Shown: positions 18,107 through 27,311, numbered from the stretch's first letter. The stretch is 51,438 nt of DNA from Bacillus marinisedimentorum (GCF_001644195.2 NZ_LWBL02000065.1:1-51438), one strand, 5' to 3'. Notes: generated from the letters alone by a model not told the origin. Numbers and translations: made by a program.

Positions 18107-19585
18107 TTATCGGTTATTGTTGTTCTTTTTAAAATTGCTGCGGCCTTTTTTGTATGAATTGCGCTGCTGGCCTCCGCCGCTGCGTCCGCGTGAGTTGCGG
18201 TCACGTCCGCGGTTGCCGCCGCCTTTTCCTTTGTATCCGCCGGAATTGCCGCGCGCTTTCTTCGTGCTGATCGGTTCAACGGAAGAAAGCTTGACAGGTG
18301 TTGTGTCCGGTTCTTTTGTTAAAAGCTTGAGCGCAGCAGACAGGACGGAAATGGAATCATATTCACCGAGAAGCTCTTCGGCAAGATGCTTGTAGTAGCT
18401 GGTGTTCCCGCTATCAATGGCTTCCTGGATCCGGTCAACTGTAATACGCTTTTGGCCTTCGAGTGCTTCATCCATAGAAGGCATTTTTTTCTTGTCGATT
18501 TTCCGCTTTGTTGTCTTTTCGATCAATTTCAGCTGCGGAATTTCGCGCGGAGTCACGAACGAGATGGCGAGACCGCTCTTGCCGGCACGTCCCGTACGTC
18601 CAACGCGGTGCACATAACTTTCCGGATCCTGCGGAATATCGAAATTATACACATGCGTTACACCTGTAATATCAAGTCCGCGGGCCGCAACGTCAGTGGC
18701 AACAAGGATTTCAATGTCTCCGCCCTTGAATTTGCGGAGCACTTGCAGCCTGCGGGATTGCGTCAGGTCTCCGTGAAGCCCTTCTGCGGAATAGCCGCGT
18801 GAGTTGAGCGCTTCGGCCACTTCATCGACACGGCGCTTCGTGCGCCCGAAAATGATGGCTAGATCCGGTGAATCAATATCAATCAAGCGTGTCAGCACAT
18901 CGAACTTCTGCTTTTCCTGCACTTCAATATAGTGCTGTTCAATGTTCGGAACGGTGACTTCTTTGGATTTCACTTTTACTACTTCCGGGTTATTCATAAA
19001 GCGTTCGGCGATTTTTTGGATCGGACCAGGCATTGTTGCTGAGAACAAGAGGGTCTGGCGCTCTTCCGGAATCGACTTCAGGATGGACTCAATGTCTTCG
19101 ATGAAGCCCATGTTCAGCATTTCGTCAGCTTCATCCAGGACGACTGTATGAATATTGTTCAGACGCAGTGTTCTGCGGTTGATATGGTCAAGCAGCCTTC
19201 CCGGTGTGCCGACGATGATTTCCGGGTTCTTTTTCAACGCGCGGATCTGGCGGTTGATGTCCTGTCCGCCGTATATCGGAAGCGTGCGGATGCCGGTATA
19301 GCGGCCGACCCTGTTCAGTTCTTCACCGACCTGGACAGCAAGTTCCCTTGTCGGTGCGATGACGATGCCCTGGATTTTGCCGGCCTTCACATCGATTTTT
19401 TCGATCATCGGAATGCCGAAAGCGGTCGTTTTTCCTGTACCGGTCTGGGCCTGTCCAATAACATCTCTGCCGTTCATTGCGAGGGGGATAGTCTGTCCCT
19501 GGATAGGAGTTGCTTCCTCAAATCCCATCTGGCTTACTGACTTTAAAATACCTTCGCTCAAATTTAATTCTTGAAAAGTTGTCAA
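18107..19585 (-). CDS. cshA: DEAD-box ATP-dependent RNA helicase CshA
   Basis: CshA unwinds RNA and acts in mRNA decay (degradosome), cold adaptation and ribosome assembly. All helicase motifs are present: Q motif [10 protein letters not shown], Walker [44 protein letters not shown] and [11 protein letters not shown] basic RGG-rich tail ([16 protein letters not shown]) should bind RNA. Two starts compete: ATG at 19594 only 1-2 nt from AAGGAG, and TTG at 19585 at 10 nt. The TTG gives [11 protein letters not shown] with the first residue read as Met, resembling the B. subtilis N-terminus, so I use it (492 residues). Confidence 0.95.
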   Translation of the reverse strand: MTTFQELNLSEGILKSVSQMGFEEATPIQGQTIPLAMNGRDVIGQAQTGTGKTTAFGIPMIEKIDVKAGKIQGIVIAPTRELAVQVGEELNRVGRYTGIRTLPIYGGQDINRQIRALKKNPEIIVGTPGRLLDHINRRTLRLNNIHTVVLDEADEMLNMGFIEDIESILKSIPEERQTLLFSATMPGPIQKIAERFMNNPEVVKVKSKEVTVPNIEQHYIEVQEKQKFDVLTRLIDIDSPDLAIIFGRTKRRVDEVAEALNSRGYSAEGLHGDLTQSRRLQVLRKFKGGDIEILVATDVAARGLDITGVTHVYNFDIPQDPESYVHRVGRTGRAGKSGLAISFVTPREIPQLKLIEKTTKRKIDKKKMPSMDEALEGQKRITVDRIQEAIDSGNTSYYKHLAEELLGEYDSISVLSAALKLLTKEPDTTPVKLSSVEPISTKKARGNSGGYKGKGGGNRGRDRNSRGRSGGGQQRNSYKKGRSNFKKNNNNR

Positions 19586-19899
19586 TCTTATCATTCTCCT
19601 TTTATCTATTTCGGATTTCCGTTGTTGCTGCCCCGGAATCTTGTTCCATAAAAATCTGTCTTCATAAGGCCGTTTCTATGTAAACATGGAAAAAGGCAGT
19701 TTCCGCCCAATGGGAAGATTGCCTTTATTACCCGACTCAACAGCATCGCAATCCTTTACCTTAAAAAGATCTGCACTGTTGCTATCCAGTTGCGAACCCT
19801 CTAAAATTAACATAATCGTACCACTTTCCCCTGAATTATTCAACGGACACACATTCGTGCCTGCCGGAGAATTGATTATAAGATGAAGAGGGATGCAAA
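19586..19899 (-). other. Possible structured leader upstream of cshA
   Basis: On the minus strand a perfect TATAAT (19880-19875) is followed about 150 nt later by an intrinsic-terminator-like hairpin at 19686-19726, and only then by cshA. A TTCATT at 18-nt spacing is the best -35. A 45-codon frame starting at 19813 with a weak ribosome site runs through the hairpin, ending at 19676; I doubt that it is a gene. The arrangement suggests a short RNA or an attenuated cshA leader, but I recognise no known riboswitch. Confidence 0.4.
19686..19726 (-). terminator. Terminator-like hairpin ahead of cshA
   Basis: AAAGGCA and TGCCTTT arms enclose an inner TTCCC/GGGCGGAA stem, and the minus strand continues in TTTTTCC. 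It is 100 bp before the cshA start, so it would act as an attenuator. Confidence 0.6.
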
Positions 19900-20829
19900 A
19901 TGAACAAACCAATTGTCAATCCTTTCATTGCACTTGCGATCGGTGCTGTATCCGTTTCCACCTCGGCCATTTTCGTCAAGCTGGCCACAGCACCGGCACC
20001 TGTTACCGCAGCATACCGGCTTTTTTTTACCGTTTTGCTCATGCTGCCGGTCATTTTGTTCAAGTACAGGAAAGAACTTAAGCTGATCAATCGGAGAGAT
20101 TGGATCTTCACAAGTATTGCCGGGATGTTTCTGGCGCTTCATTTCATTCTGTGGTTTGAATCGCTTGAATATACATCAGTCGCCAGTTCAGTCGTGCTTG
20201 TCACCCTGCAGCCGCTGTTTGCATTTGCCGGCACATATTTTTTCTTTAAGGAAAAGCTTACGGCCGGAGCAGCGCTCAGCGTCATCCTCGCATTATCAGG
20301 AAGCTTCATGATCAGCTGGGGCGACTTCAGGATAAGCGGCGCGGCGCTGTTCGGCGACATTCTGGCACTGCTCGGAGCAGCTGCCGTCACCGGCTACTTT
20401 TTATCAGGGCAAAGCGTGCGGAAACGCCTGTCTCTAATGACATACACGTTTGTGGTATACAGCATCAGCACGGGCTTTTTGTTTACATACAGCCTAATGT
20501 TGGGACATTCATTACAAGCATACCCAAAAAACGACTGGCTCATGTTTCTATTGCTCGCCATTTTTCCGACGCTGCTCGGGCATACTTTATTTAACTGGGC
20601 ATTGAAATGGCTGAGCACCTCTGTCATATCCATGAGCATTCTGTTTGAGCCGATCGGGGCTTCCATTCTGGCCTATTATATCCTGGGCGAAACGGTGTCG
20701 ATGACGCAAGTCACCGGCGGATTCCTGATTCTTTTCGGTATATTCCTGTTTTTGTTCTTTCATAAACGCGCCGAGCGCATACATCGGACAAAAGCGCTTA
20801 AAGGTTTTAATAGGCGGGCAGATGTATAA
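19900..20829 (+). CDS. EamA/DMT-family membrane transporter
   Basis: A 10-helix transporter of the drug/metabolite superfamily with two EamA repeats (about 8-140 and 150-290). Signature stretches are SVSTSAIFVKLATAPAPVTAAYRL at the start and EPIGASILAYYILGETVSMTQVTGGFLILFGIFLF at the end of the second repeat. The substrate cannot be read from sequence. The ATG follows GAGGGATG at 4 nt. It is divergent from cshA with a shared 314-bp region. Confidence 0.85.
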   Translation: MNKPIVNPFIALAIGAVSVSTSAIFVKLATAPAPVTAAYRLFFTVLLMLPVILFKYRKELKLINRRDWIFTSIAGMFLALHFILWFESLEYTSVASSVVLVTLQPLFAFAGTYFFFKEKLTAGAALSVILALSGSFMISWGDFRISGAALFGDILALLGAAAVTGYFLSGQSVRKRLSLMTYTFVVYSISTGFLFTYSLMLGHSLQAYPKNDWLMFLLLAIFPTLLGHTLFNWALKWLSTSVISMSILFEPIGASILAYYILGETVSMTQVTGGFLILFGIFLFLFFHKRAERIHRTKALKGFNRRADV

Positions 20830-20876
20830 ATGATACAATGTAAAAAGGACTAATAAGGTAAGGTGGGTGGGATATA

Positions 20877-21731
20877 ATGGCAATTAAATTGATCACTGAC
20901 GGCAGCTGTGACTTGCCTCACGATATATTTGAAAAGTACGATATTGAAGTTGTTTCATTAACGGTTTCGTTCGGGGACCGCCATTTTAAGACCGGAACTG
21001 AAATCGACAGCCAGACGTTTTACAGGATGATGCGTGAGGAAGAGGATTTTCCGAGATCGGCAAGCCCGTCACCACAGGACTTCCTTGATGTGTTCAACAA
21101 GACTGCTCCGGAGGATGAGATTCTGGTGCTTGCCCTGTCAAACGCACTTAGCAGCACGTATGACAGCTCTATGATGGCCAGGCAAATGTTTTTGGACGAG
21201 CATGGCGGCCGCAGGGTGGAAGTTTTCAATACAAATTCCGCATCAGCAGGACTCGCTCTGCTCGTATACGAAACTGCGCTGGAAATTGAAGACGGGCTCG
21301 GAATGGATGCCATTGTCGCTTCCGTTGAAGAACGGATCGATGATACGAACACCGCTTTCGTGCTCGATACCCTTGAAAATGTCATTAAAGGCGGCCGGCT
21401 TGACCGGGTTCGCGGCGCCATTGCCAAAACACTCAACATCAAATTGCTGATGAGAGCTAATGAAGCGGGAGAACTTGATGTCACCGAAAAAGTGCGCGGC
21501 AATAAAAAGGCGATGCGCCGCTTCGTTGAACAGATCGGTGAATACGGCAAAAATTTCGAGAAAAAAGTACTTGCGCTCGCACACAGCAATTGTGAAGAAA
21601 AAGCCCGGGCTATTGTCGAAGAAATCCAGAAACAATATAACTTCAAAGAGGTCATCATCTCGGAAATCGGGCCGCTGATCGGCACATATGCCGGTGAAGG
21701 CGGATTGGTGATCGGATACCGTAAAAAATAA
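20877..21731 (+). CDS. DegV-family fatty-acid-binding protein (FakB-like)
   Basis: DegV proteins bind a fatty acid in a deep pocket; FakB members present it to the kinase FakA for phosphorylation and use in phospholipid synthesis. The 284 residues show KLITDGSCDLP at the N-terminus, DFPRSASPSPQDFLDVF around the conserved TSxPS-like site, and GPLIGTYAGEGGLVIGY at the C-terminus. The ribosome site is AAGGTGGGTGGG. A TACAAT box lies just upstream, after the EamA gene. Whether it pairs with FakA is not visible here. Confidence 0.9.
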   Translation: MAIKLITDGSCDLPHDIFEKYDIEVVSLTVSFGDRHFKTGTEIDSQTFYRMMREEEDFPRSASPSPQDFLDVFNKTAPEDEILVLALSNALSSTYDSSMMARQMFLDEHGGRRVEVFNTNSASAGLALLVYETALEIEDGLGMDAIVASVEERIDDTNTAFVLDTLENVIKGGRLDRVRGAIAKTLNIKLLMRANEAGELDVTEKVRGNKKAMRRFVEQIGEYGKNFEKKVLALAHSNCEEKARAIVEEIQKQYNFKEVIISEIGPLIGTYAGEGGLVIGYRKK

Positions 21732-21740
21732 ACTGCCTGG

Positions 21741-21780
21741 AAAAAACAGGAGCCCGTACCGGATGGCACGGGCTCTTTTA
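21741..21780 (+). terminator. Bidirectional terminator after degV-type gene
   Basis: GAGCCCGT and ACGGGCTC arms with TTTTAT on the plus side; on the minus strand the hairpin is followed by CTGTTTTTT. It can serve both the DegV gene and the small minus-strand gene at 21808. Confidence 0.88.
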
Positions 21781-21807
21781 TCTGTTTCCTCTATTTCCGA
21801 AGGCTTG

Positions 21808-21993
21808 TCAGTCTTTATCTTCACCTTCATCATCGGCACGCTTCATGCCGCTGTTCTGTTCGATTTCAAGGTCTCTCTCCAGAATATCATCCGGCACTTC
21901 TTCCTCCGGAAACAACTGGTTTGACGGCACGTCATCCCGCTCGTGTTTTCGACGCAGGTTCTTATTCCGTCCCTGTTCATCTTTTTCCGGCAT
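21808..21993 (-). CDS. Small charged hypothetical protein (61 aa)
   Basis: Not recognised. It is very hydrophilic and acidic toward the C-terminus (EEEVPDDILERDLEIEQ, then RADDEGEDKD), with a basic N-terminal part. The ATG at 21993 is 8 nt from AAGGAG; the GTG three codons upstream overlaps the ribosome site. A terminator follows. The good ribosome site and terminator argue for a real gene. Confidence 0.6.
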   Translation of the reverse strand: MPEKDEQGRNKNLRRKHERDDVPSNQLFPEEEVPDDILERDLEIEQNSGMKRADDEGEDKD

Positions 21994-22010
21994 ATGCGCC
22001 ACTCCTTTCT

Positions 22011-22220
22011 TTATTGCACTAGCTGCCTGCTATGGATTTCGTCTCTGTCAGAGGACGTATTATATAATTGGACGACAAGGCATGAGTCACAAAGATCCTC
22101 CTCAATCCCCGTACAGGTCAAGAGGAAATCCCCTTTTATTGTGCCGCTTGAATACTCCACATTTACGAAGTTCCGGGTGACACTGCAATACAACCTTGTC
22201 CGCTCATTCTGATACTCCAT
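22011..22220 (-). CDS. Small hypothetical protein (69 aa)
   Basis: Not recognised. It has a mixed beta-like composition with three cysteines (LYCSV, LLTCTG, DLCDSC). The ATG at 22220 follows GGGAG at 9 nt. The frame stays open to 22364, with another ATG at 22298 directly after a terminator hairpin, so the start is uncertain. It ends 17 nt before the next small gene at 21993, suggesting co-transcription. Confidence 0.5.
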   Translation of the reverse strand: MEYQNERTRLYCSVTRNFVNVEYSSGTIKGDFLLTCTGIEEDLCDSCLVVQLYNTSSDRDEIHSRQLVQ

Positions 22221-22297
22221 GCAGACCATCTCCCTGGATTCAACTTTATATATATTTACCCTTTCCTGTTCTTTAAAAAACTTCTTTACTGTTCCCA

Positions 22298-22332
22298 TAA
22301 AAAATAAAACACCCCGACAAGCGCCGGGGTGT
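22298..22332 (-). terminator. Terminator of the 56-aa small gene
   Basis: On the minus strand ACACCCCG and CGGGGTGT arms around GCGCTTGT-type loop sequence are followed by TTTTATTTTT. Confidence 0.75.
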
Positions 22333-22415
22333 TGCGGTTCTATCAGAAAACGGACTGCCTGCACACCTATCGTGCATGCTTCATCTTTTTTTCCCGCTTC
22401 TATTTATTTTGTGTT

Positions 22416-22586
22416 TTAACGATTGGGTTCAGCTTCTTCAGGCGGATTTTCCGTTTCCCTGTACAGGGATTCCATGTACATGTAGACCACCTGCCTGACT
22501 TTATTGTCCACCTCAAGGACTTTTAGATGTTCCATACAGCGGTTAATGGTAGGATGGATTTTTTCCTTCTTGGGACTTTCGGTCAT
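22416..22586 (-). CDS. Small hypothetical protein (56 aa)
   Basis: Not recognised. I translated it by hand: it begins MTESPKKEKIHPTINRCME, has a central helical stretch HLKVLEVDNKVRQVVYMYME and ends in ETENPPEEAEPNR. The start ATG at 22586 follows TGGAGGG at 6-7 nt, a strong ribosome site, and a terminator lies about 85 bp downstream. It is divergent from cls. Confidence 0.65.
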   Translation of the reverse strand: MTESPKKEKIHPTINRCMEHLKVLEVDNKVRQVVYMYMESLYRETENPPEEAEPNR

Positions 22587-22672
22587 CTTTTTTCCCTCCA
22601 GGGGTCAGACTTTAACATAACTATTCGGGCATCCTCCCCCTTTATGGGTGCCTTGAAGAAAATTTTTCCACT

Positions 22673-22698
22673 GTTTCTTCTGTTTGCAGGACGGGTAA
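22673..22698 (+). promoter_or_regulatory. Predicted sigma-B promoter of cls
   Basis: GTTTCT (22673-22678) and GGGTAA (22693-22698) are 14 nt apart, a close match to the sigma-B consensus. The cls start codon is 38 bp downstream. Confidence 0.72.
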
Positions 22699-22735
22699 TT
22701 ATAACTAAAAAGCCTATTATACAGGAGATCCTGCT

Positions 22736-24238
22736 ATGAAGAATATAGTGAGACAGACAATTTATTTCATTTTGATGACAGCAAGTTTATACATCATTTT
22801 TCTGACTTCTTTGCCTATAGTGCAGAAAATCATGGCTGCTGCCGTTTACATTGCAGTAATCGGCTCCGTTTCCTATGTTCTTATGCTTGAAAACCGTTCC
22901 CCTTATAAAACCCTGCTATGGCTTTATGTATTATTGTTTTTTCCACTCGGAGGCTATATCTTTTTCATTTATTCGGGCCAGCTTCAAGTAAAAGGACATT
23001 TGTTCAAGAACAAGCTTGCTTATTCTAAAGATGCGATCACACGGTATGTTTCATCCCGCTATTCGCTCAAATGGAAAGACTGGGGTGCCAGTGAACAGGG
23101 CCTCATGAGACTAATCGAAAAACGGGCCATTGCACCTGTAAGCTTTCATACCCGAACCGATATTATTAAAAACGGCGAGGAAAAGTTTGCCGTTTTATTT
23201 GAAGAGCTTGAAAAAGCCCGGAGATTCATCCATATGGAATATTACATTTTCCGGGATGATGAGGTTGGCAATGAATTGATGAACCTGCTTTTAAAAAAGG
23301 CGGCCGAAGGAGTTGAAATCAGGCTGATCTATGATGCAATCGGCAGTCTTACCTTATCCGGAAAATCAATCCGCAAACTTCAGGAAGGCGGAATAAAACT
23401 CCACTCCTTCCTGCCGATCAAACACGGCTTTTTCAATCAAAAACTGAATTTCCGAAACCACCGGAAAATAGTGGTGATAGACGGCCATACAGGTTTTGTC
23501 GGCGGGCTGAACGTCGGCGACGAATACCTCGGACGCAACCCGAAATTCGGCTTCTGGCGCGATACGCATGTGAAAATGCACGGGGAAGCTGTCCGTAACC
23601 TCCATGCCATTTTTCTCGTTGACTGGGCGTATGTTGACGGTGAAAACTTATTTAGCGAGGATTACCTAAGTGCCCCGGTCACCCGTGAGGATGGCGGAGT
23701 CCAGGTCGTCGCGAGCGGTCCGGACATGCCCCAGGGCACGATGGGGGACCTATACTACAGCCTTATTTCCGAGGCACAGGAATCGATTTGGATCGCCACC
23801 CCTTACTTTGTACCGAGCAAACCGATCCGCCAGGCGCTTCGCATGGCTGCAGCAAAAGGGGTGGAAGTCAAACTGCTTGTCCCCGAAAAAAATGACAGCT
23901 TACTGACTCAATATGCAACGCGCTCCTATTTCGGAGAACTGCTGTCTGAAGGTGTTGAAGTCCACCTTTACCAGCGCGGCTTCCTTCATCAAAAAGTGAT
24001 CATTGCAGACGGAAAAATGGCTTCCATCGGAACAGCCAATATGGACTTGCGCAGCTTCAATTTGAACTTTGAAGTCAACCTCTTCCTTTACCATACATTA
24101 AGCGTCCATCAGCTTATCGCAAACTACAGGGAGGACATGAAAGACAGCCTCAATGTGAACCTTCAGCGCTTTCAAAAGCGCAGTCTGTGGATTAGATCGA
24201 AGGAGTCATTTGCAAGGCTGTTCTCACCCATTCTGTAA
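22736..24238 (+). CDS. cls: Cardiolipin synthase
   Basis: This membrane enzyme joins two phosphatidylglycerol molecules to make cardiolipin and glycerol. Two N-terminal membrane helices (about 5-30 and 35-85, PLDc_N) precede two phospholipase-D domains, with HKD motifs HRKIVVIDGHTGFVGGLN near residue 240 and HQKVIIADGKMASIGTANMD near residue 420. The total of 500 residues is typical. The ATG is 8 nt after GGAG. The predicted sigma-B promoter upstream fits the known sigma-B dependence of the ywiE-type synthase in B. subtilis. Confidence 0.95.
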   Translation: MKNIVRQTIYFILMTASLYIIFLTSLPIVQKIMAAAVYIAVIGSVSYVLMLENRSPYKTLLWLYVLLFFPLGGYIFFIYSGQLQVKGHLFKNKLAYSKDAITRYVSSRYSLKWKDWGASEQGLMRLIEKRAIAPVSFHTRTDIIKNGEEKFAVLFEELEKARRFIHMEYYIFRDDEVGNELMNLLLKKAAEGVEIRLIYDAIGSLTLSGKSIRKLQEGGIKLHSFLPIKHGFFNQKLNFRNHRKIVVIDGHTGFVGGLNVGDEYLGRNPKFGFWRDTHVKMHGEAVRNLHAIFLVDWAYVDGENLFSEDYLSAPVTREDGGVQVVASGPDMPQGTMGDLYYSLISEAQESIWIATPYFVPSKPIRQALRMAAAKGVEVKLLVPEKNDSLLTQYATRSYFGELLSEGVEVHLYQRGFLHQKVIIADGKMASIGTANMDLRSFNLNFEVNLFLYHTLSVHQLIANYREDMKDSLNVNLQRFQKRSLWIRSKESFARLFSPIL

Positions 24239-24278
24239 CAAAAACAATATACCTGGCGGGAAATCGGCTGGAAAACCA

Positions 24279-25544
24279 TCATCCTGCACGAGGAGGCGGC
24301 GCTGCCAGGGCGGCGATTGCTCCAAGTAGCGGCAGCAGCATGACGATCATGATGATTTCCGTATAGCTGCCAAACATATCATAGGCAATCCCGAATGGAA
24401 GGGGCCCGAACGCTGACCCGATGACCATCGTCGTACTTGCGATTCCTTTTATGCTGCCAAGGTGTTCACGGCCAAAATAATTCGGCCATACAATATTTAA
24501 CGTGATCCGTTCAAAACCGTTGACCATCCCCCAGACGATTCCGTAAACGATGGCCAAAAATGGCGTATTTACCATCAGCAAAATGATCATTGAAATGACG
24601 TGGCCCGCAAACGACAGGGCCAGCAAATATCTGACCGCAATCCGTTCAACGAGAAAACCGGAGGCAAACGTGACCGGAAACCCGACAATCGCCATCAGGC
24701 TGAGGACAAAAGCTGCCATCGTCGGTTCAAGCCCGCTGTCTTTTAAAATGGAGATAAGATGGAACGTCAATCCGGTATTGACGAGGGCCGGTATACTGAC
24801 ACAAAATAAAATCAGCCAAAACGCCCGCGTCCTCATCGCTTCCTTCACCGTCCAGTTCACTTCAAATCCGGTTGAGATATCTCCTTTTTGCCGATTTTCA
24901 GCCTTCAGCTTCTTTGGCGGCAAGTTATCAGGGTACAATCCAATATCTTCCGGCTTGTTCCGGACAAGCCATAGCACGAGCGGAACAAATACAGCAATCA
25001 GCAGAACGCCCCACATGATCCACGTCGATCGCCAGCCCCAATATTCAATCAAATAGGCGTTCAGCGGCGGCAGCAGGGCGGAGCTCAAAAACCCGACGAT
25101 AGCCATGAAACTAAGGGCCCGGCCCCTTTTTACAAGAAACCACTGCGGCACGAGCGTATTCGGAATCAGCGTCAGCGACCCCTGCCCGAATAGCCGGATC
25201 GCAAAAAAGCCGATGAACATCATGACGGGCCCTGTCAGCATGCTGTTCCAGAGAGCCGCCAGCCCGAGCATCAATCCGACAGATGCCATCATCGCCCGCT
25301 GTCCGAACCGGTCGACGAGCCGTCCCACGATAAACAATAACAGTCCGGCAAGCAATGTAGCTGCTGAATACACACTTGAAACAGCTGAACGGCTCATTTC
25401 AAACTCTTTTATATACGACTCGATAAAAACCGATACGGAATACGTCTGGCCCGGCCCGGAAAAAAACACGCCAACAGCGGCCAGGGCCACCACCGTCCAT
25501 CCATAAAAAAACGGGGTTTTAATCGGCTGCGAATTCTGGTTCAT
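24279..25544 (-). CDS. MFS transporter (OFA/monocarboxylate-type)
   Basis: A 12-helix major facilitator of 421 residues. The N-terminal FFYGWTVVALAAVGVFFSGPGQTYSVSVFI and the loop-2 motif GRLVDRFGQRAMM place it in the OxlT/monocarboxylate-like subgroup, which moves small organic acids. The substrate is not determinable. The ATG at 25544 is 5 nt after GGGGGG; a GTG two codons upstream sits in the ribosome site. It lies head-to-tail after the esterase gene. Confidence 0.85.
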   Translation of the reverse strand: MNQNSQPIKTPFFYGWTVVALAAVGVFFSGPGQTYSVSVFIESYIKEFEMSRSAVSSVYSAATLLAGLLLFIVGRLVDRFGQRAMMASVGLMLGLAALWNSMLTGPVMMFIGFFAIRLFGQGSLTLIPNTLVPQWFLVKRGRALSFMAIVGFLSSALLPPLNAYLIEYWGWRSTWIMWGVLLIAVFVPLVLWLVRNKPEDIGLYPDNLPPKKLKAENRQKGDISTGFEVNWTVKEAMRTRAFWLILFCVSIPALVNTGLTFHLISILKDSGLEPTMAAFVLSLMAIVGFPVTFASGFLVERIAVRYLLALSFAGHVISMIILLMVNTPFLAIVYGIVWGMVNGFERITLNIVWPNYFGREHLGSIKGIASTTMVIGSAFGPLPFGIAYDMFGSYTEIIMIVMLLPLLGAIAALAAPPPRAG

Positions 25545-25630
25545 CTTCACCCCCCTGTGTATGTATAAAAATTCGTCTCAAACTGGTTTTATTATAAAGC
25601 GGGTGCGCCCGTTCTTAAAATGGAAAGCAT

Positions 25631-25644
25631 TCCAAATAGTTGAT
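25631..25644. promoter_or_regulatory. Small inverted repeat upstream of the MFS gene
   Basis: TGGAA and TTCCA arms around a short centre lie between the esterase and the MFS gene. It could be an operator for the transporter; nothing identifies the regulator. Confidence 0.3.
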
Positions 25645-25650
25645 TTCACC

Positions 25651-26364
25651 TCAAACACCGCTCGACCGGTTTCCGAGCCTGCCGTGCAAAAAAGAATCCG
25701 CCAGTTCGATAATCTGTTCTTTATCGGTGCCGTGCAGGAGAATATGCTTCGAATCAGGCAAATAATAAACATATTTTTCTTCAGACGAAACCGATTCATA
25801 TAAAAAAGACGCTGTCTTATGGGGAATCAGTCCGTCACTCTCCCCCTGGATGATCAAAACAGGGGCTGATATGTTTTCCAGCTCCTGACGCAGCTTCCGG
25901 ACAAGCTTCTGAAATTCAATAGTGGCCCGGATAGGCGTTGCACCGGTTTTTTTCTTATATCGTTTAAACAGTTCGTTATCTTTCAAGCCTCCCTTTACCG
26001 CATCTTTTATCATCTCCAAGATGTCAGCCGCCATTTGCTTCAAGTTGATATAATGTGCTGACGCACTGAGCAGTACAAGCCGGTCAACCGGATACTTCGA
26101 AGCAAGGTAACCCGCTATCATACCCCCCATTGAAAACCCGACAACATACACAACGTCACACTCTTCATAAAGCTTCAAAAACGCCTTTTCAGCCGTGTCT
26201 ATCCAGTCATTATGAACAACCCCGTCCCACTCTTCTTCTTCCCCGTGGCCCGGAAGAGTCGGAACATCCACTTTCCAATCCGTTGTTTTGCGGAAATGAT
26301 CGGCCAGCGGCTCCACTTCATAAGGGGCCCCCGTAAATCCGTGAATAAGCAAACACCCAATCAT
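25651..26364 (-). CDS. Carboxylesterase (Est30-like alpha/beta hydrolase)
   Basis: A 237-residue alpha/beta hydrolase with LLIHGFTGAPYEVEPLA at the oxyanion-hole end, nucleophile elbow GFSMGG (Ser near residue 78), acid in IQGESDGLIP and the histidine in DSKHILLHG. Length and motifs match the Geobacillus Est30/B. subtilis YvaK carboxylesterases. No signal peptide is present, so it is cytoplasmic. The natural substrate is unknown. Confidence 0.88.
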   Translation of the reverse strand: MIGCLLIHGFTGAPYEVEPLADHFRKTTDWKVDVPTLPGHGEEEEWDGVVHNDWIDTAEKAFLKLYEECDVVYVVGFSMGGMIAGYLASKYPVDRLVLLSASAHYINLKQMAADILEMIKDAVKGGLKDNELFKRYKKKTGATPIRATIEFQKLVRKLRQELENISAPVLIIQGESDGLIPHKTASFLYESVSSEEKYVYYLPDSKHILLHGTDKEQIIELADSFLHGRLGNRSSGV

Positions 26365-26612
26365 ACAACGCGCCTCCTTTCGTGGTAGAAGTTCAAGTGA
26401 AATTTATGTATAAATGCGCCTGAGGCCGATTTTCAAGATGTCTTTCCTGGAACCGGCCTTTATCTAAATCCGGCAATCCGTTTTATAACAGCCCAACAGC
26501 CAGAGCAACATCAATCCTTCCGCTCCCCCACATTATTATCCTGTACTCCGCGCAAATAAAAACGTTTACAACAAGCCTGACCTCTGCTATTGTTTTAAAT
26601 AAATCAAACTGA
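26365..26612. other. Divergent intergenic region before the TPP riboswitch
   Basis: This 248-bp region should contain the promoter of the thiamine operon and that of the esterase. I see no gene. Confidence 0.5.
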
Positions 26613-26705
26613 ATAGGACGGGGAGCCCGGTTGACCAGGCTGAGAGGATGCTTTTAACGCATCGACCCATGAACCTGATCTGGATAATGCCAGCGTAGGA
26701 ACCAA
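26613..26705 (+). promoter_or_regulatory. TPP riboswitch (THI element)
   Basis: The conserved THI-box blocks are present in order: ACGGGGAGCCC, CAGGCTGAGAGGATG, GACCCATGAACCTGATCTGG and ATAATGCCAGCGTAGGA. A terminator 80 nt downstream implies transcriptional termination when thiamine pyrophosphate is bound. It controls the four-gene uptake operon. Confidence 0.97.
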
Positions 26706-26781
26706 AAAATGGACTTGTTTTCCGTTTTATTGCGGAACAATGACTATTATTCCATTTTATCACTATAACTATTGGTGAACC

Positions 26782-26816
26782 AAAGGCTGCCTGAATCAGG
26801 CAGCCTTTTTCTTTTG
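26782..26816 (+). terminator. Riboswitch-controlled terminator
   Basis: AAGGCTGCCTG and CAGGCAGCCTT form an 11-bp stem around AAT, followed by TTTCTTTT. It is the expression platform of the TPP riboswitch. Confidence 0.92.
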
Positions 26817-27020
26817 CCACTGGCTTCAAGGTGGCCGTTTTCTCCACGTGCAAAAGTGCGGCATCCGTTCTTGCTGCAAGTCGGTCGCATTCACGGCGTC
26901 TTCTATGCCGCAAGATGGACGGTGAGACTCATCACAGCTGCTCTTTCGGGGTTTCACCTGCTTTATGAGGCTGGGAACTCAGGCAGGGGCAGCGAGCAAA
27001 ATTATTAAGGGGGATTTTAC
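26817..27020. other. Leader after the riboswitch terminator
   Basis: A 200-nt transcribed leader with no gene or recognisable structure before the ribosome site AAGGGGG. Confidence 0.4.
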
Positions 27021-27311
27021 ATGAGCAGTGTCAATCTGGGATTTCAAGTACTGCCGAAAGGAACAGAAAACAGCTACGAAGTTGTGGACAGAGCCATCGA
27101 GGTTGTCCGCCAATCAGGCGTGAAGTATGAAGTCGGTCCGATGGAAACGGTAATGGAGGGCGAGCTCGATCAATTGCTGGAAATCGTCAAAAGGGCGCAA
27201 GATGCATGTGTCGAGGCGGGGGCAAGTGACATAATGACCTGCATAAAAATCCATTATCGCCCGGACAGGGACGTTACGATTGATGAAAAAGTCCATAAAT
27301 ACCGCTCCTAA
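27021..27311 (+). CDS. MTH1187/YkoF-family thiamine-binding protein
   Basis: A 96-residue single-domain protein of the MTH1187/YkoF superfamily (ferredoxin-like fold). B. subtilis YkoF binds thiamine and hydroxymethylpyrimidine compounds. Visible signatures are LGFQVLPKGTE, VVRQSGVKYEVGPMETVMEG and GASDIMTCIKIHYRP. The riboswitch and transporter context supports a role in sensing or carrying thiamine precursors in the cytoplasm. It overlaps thiX by 29 nt. Confidence 0.9.
   Translation: MSSVNLGFQVLPKGTENSYEVVDRAIEVVRQSGVKYEVGPMETVMEGELDQLLEIVKRAQDACVEAGASDIMTCIKIHYRPDRDVTIDEKVHKYRS

Noticed and set aside
20020-21839. Minus-strand frames opposite the EamA and DegV genes
   Set aside because: They are shadows of strongly supported plus-strand genes.
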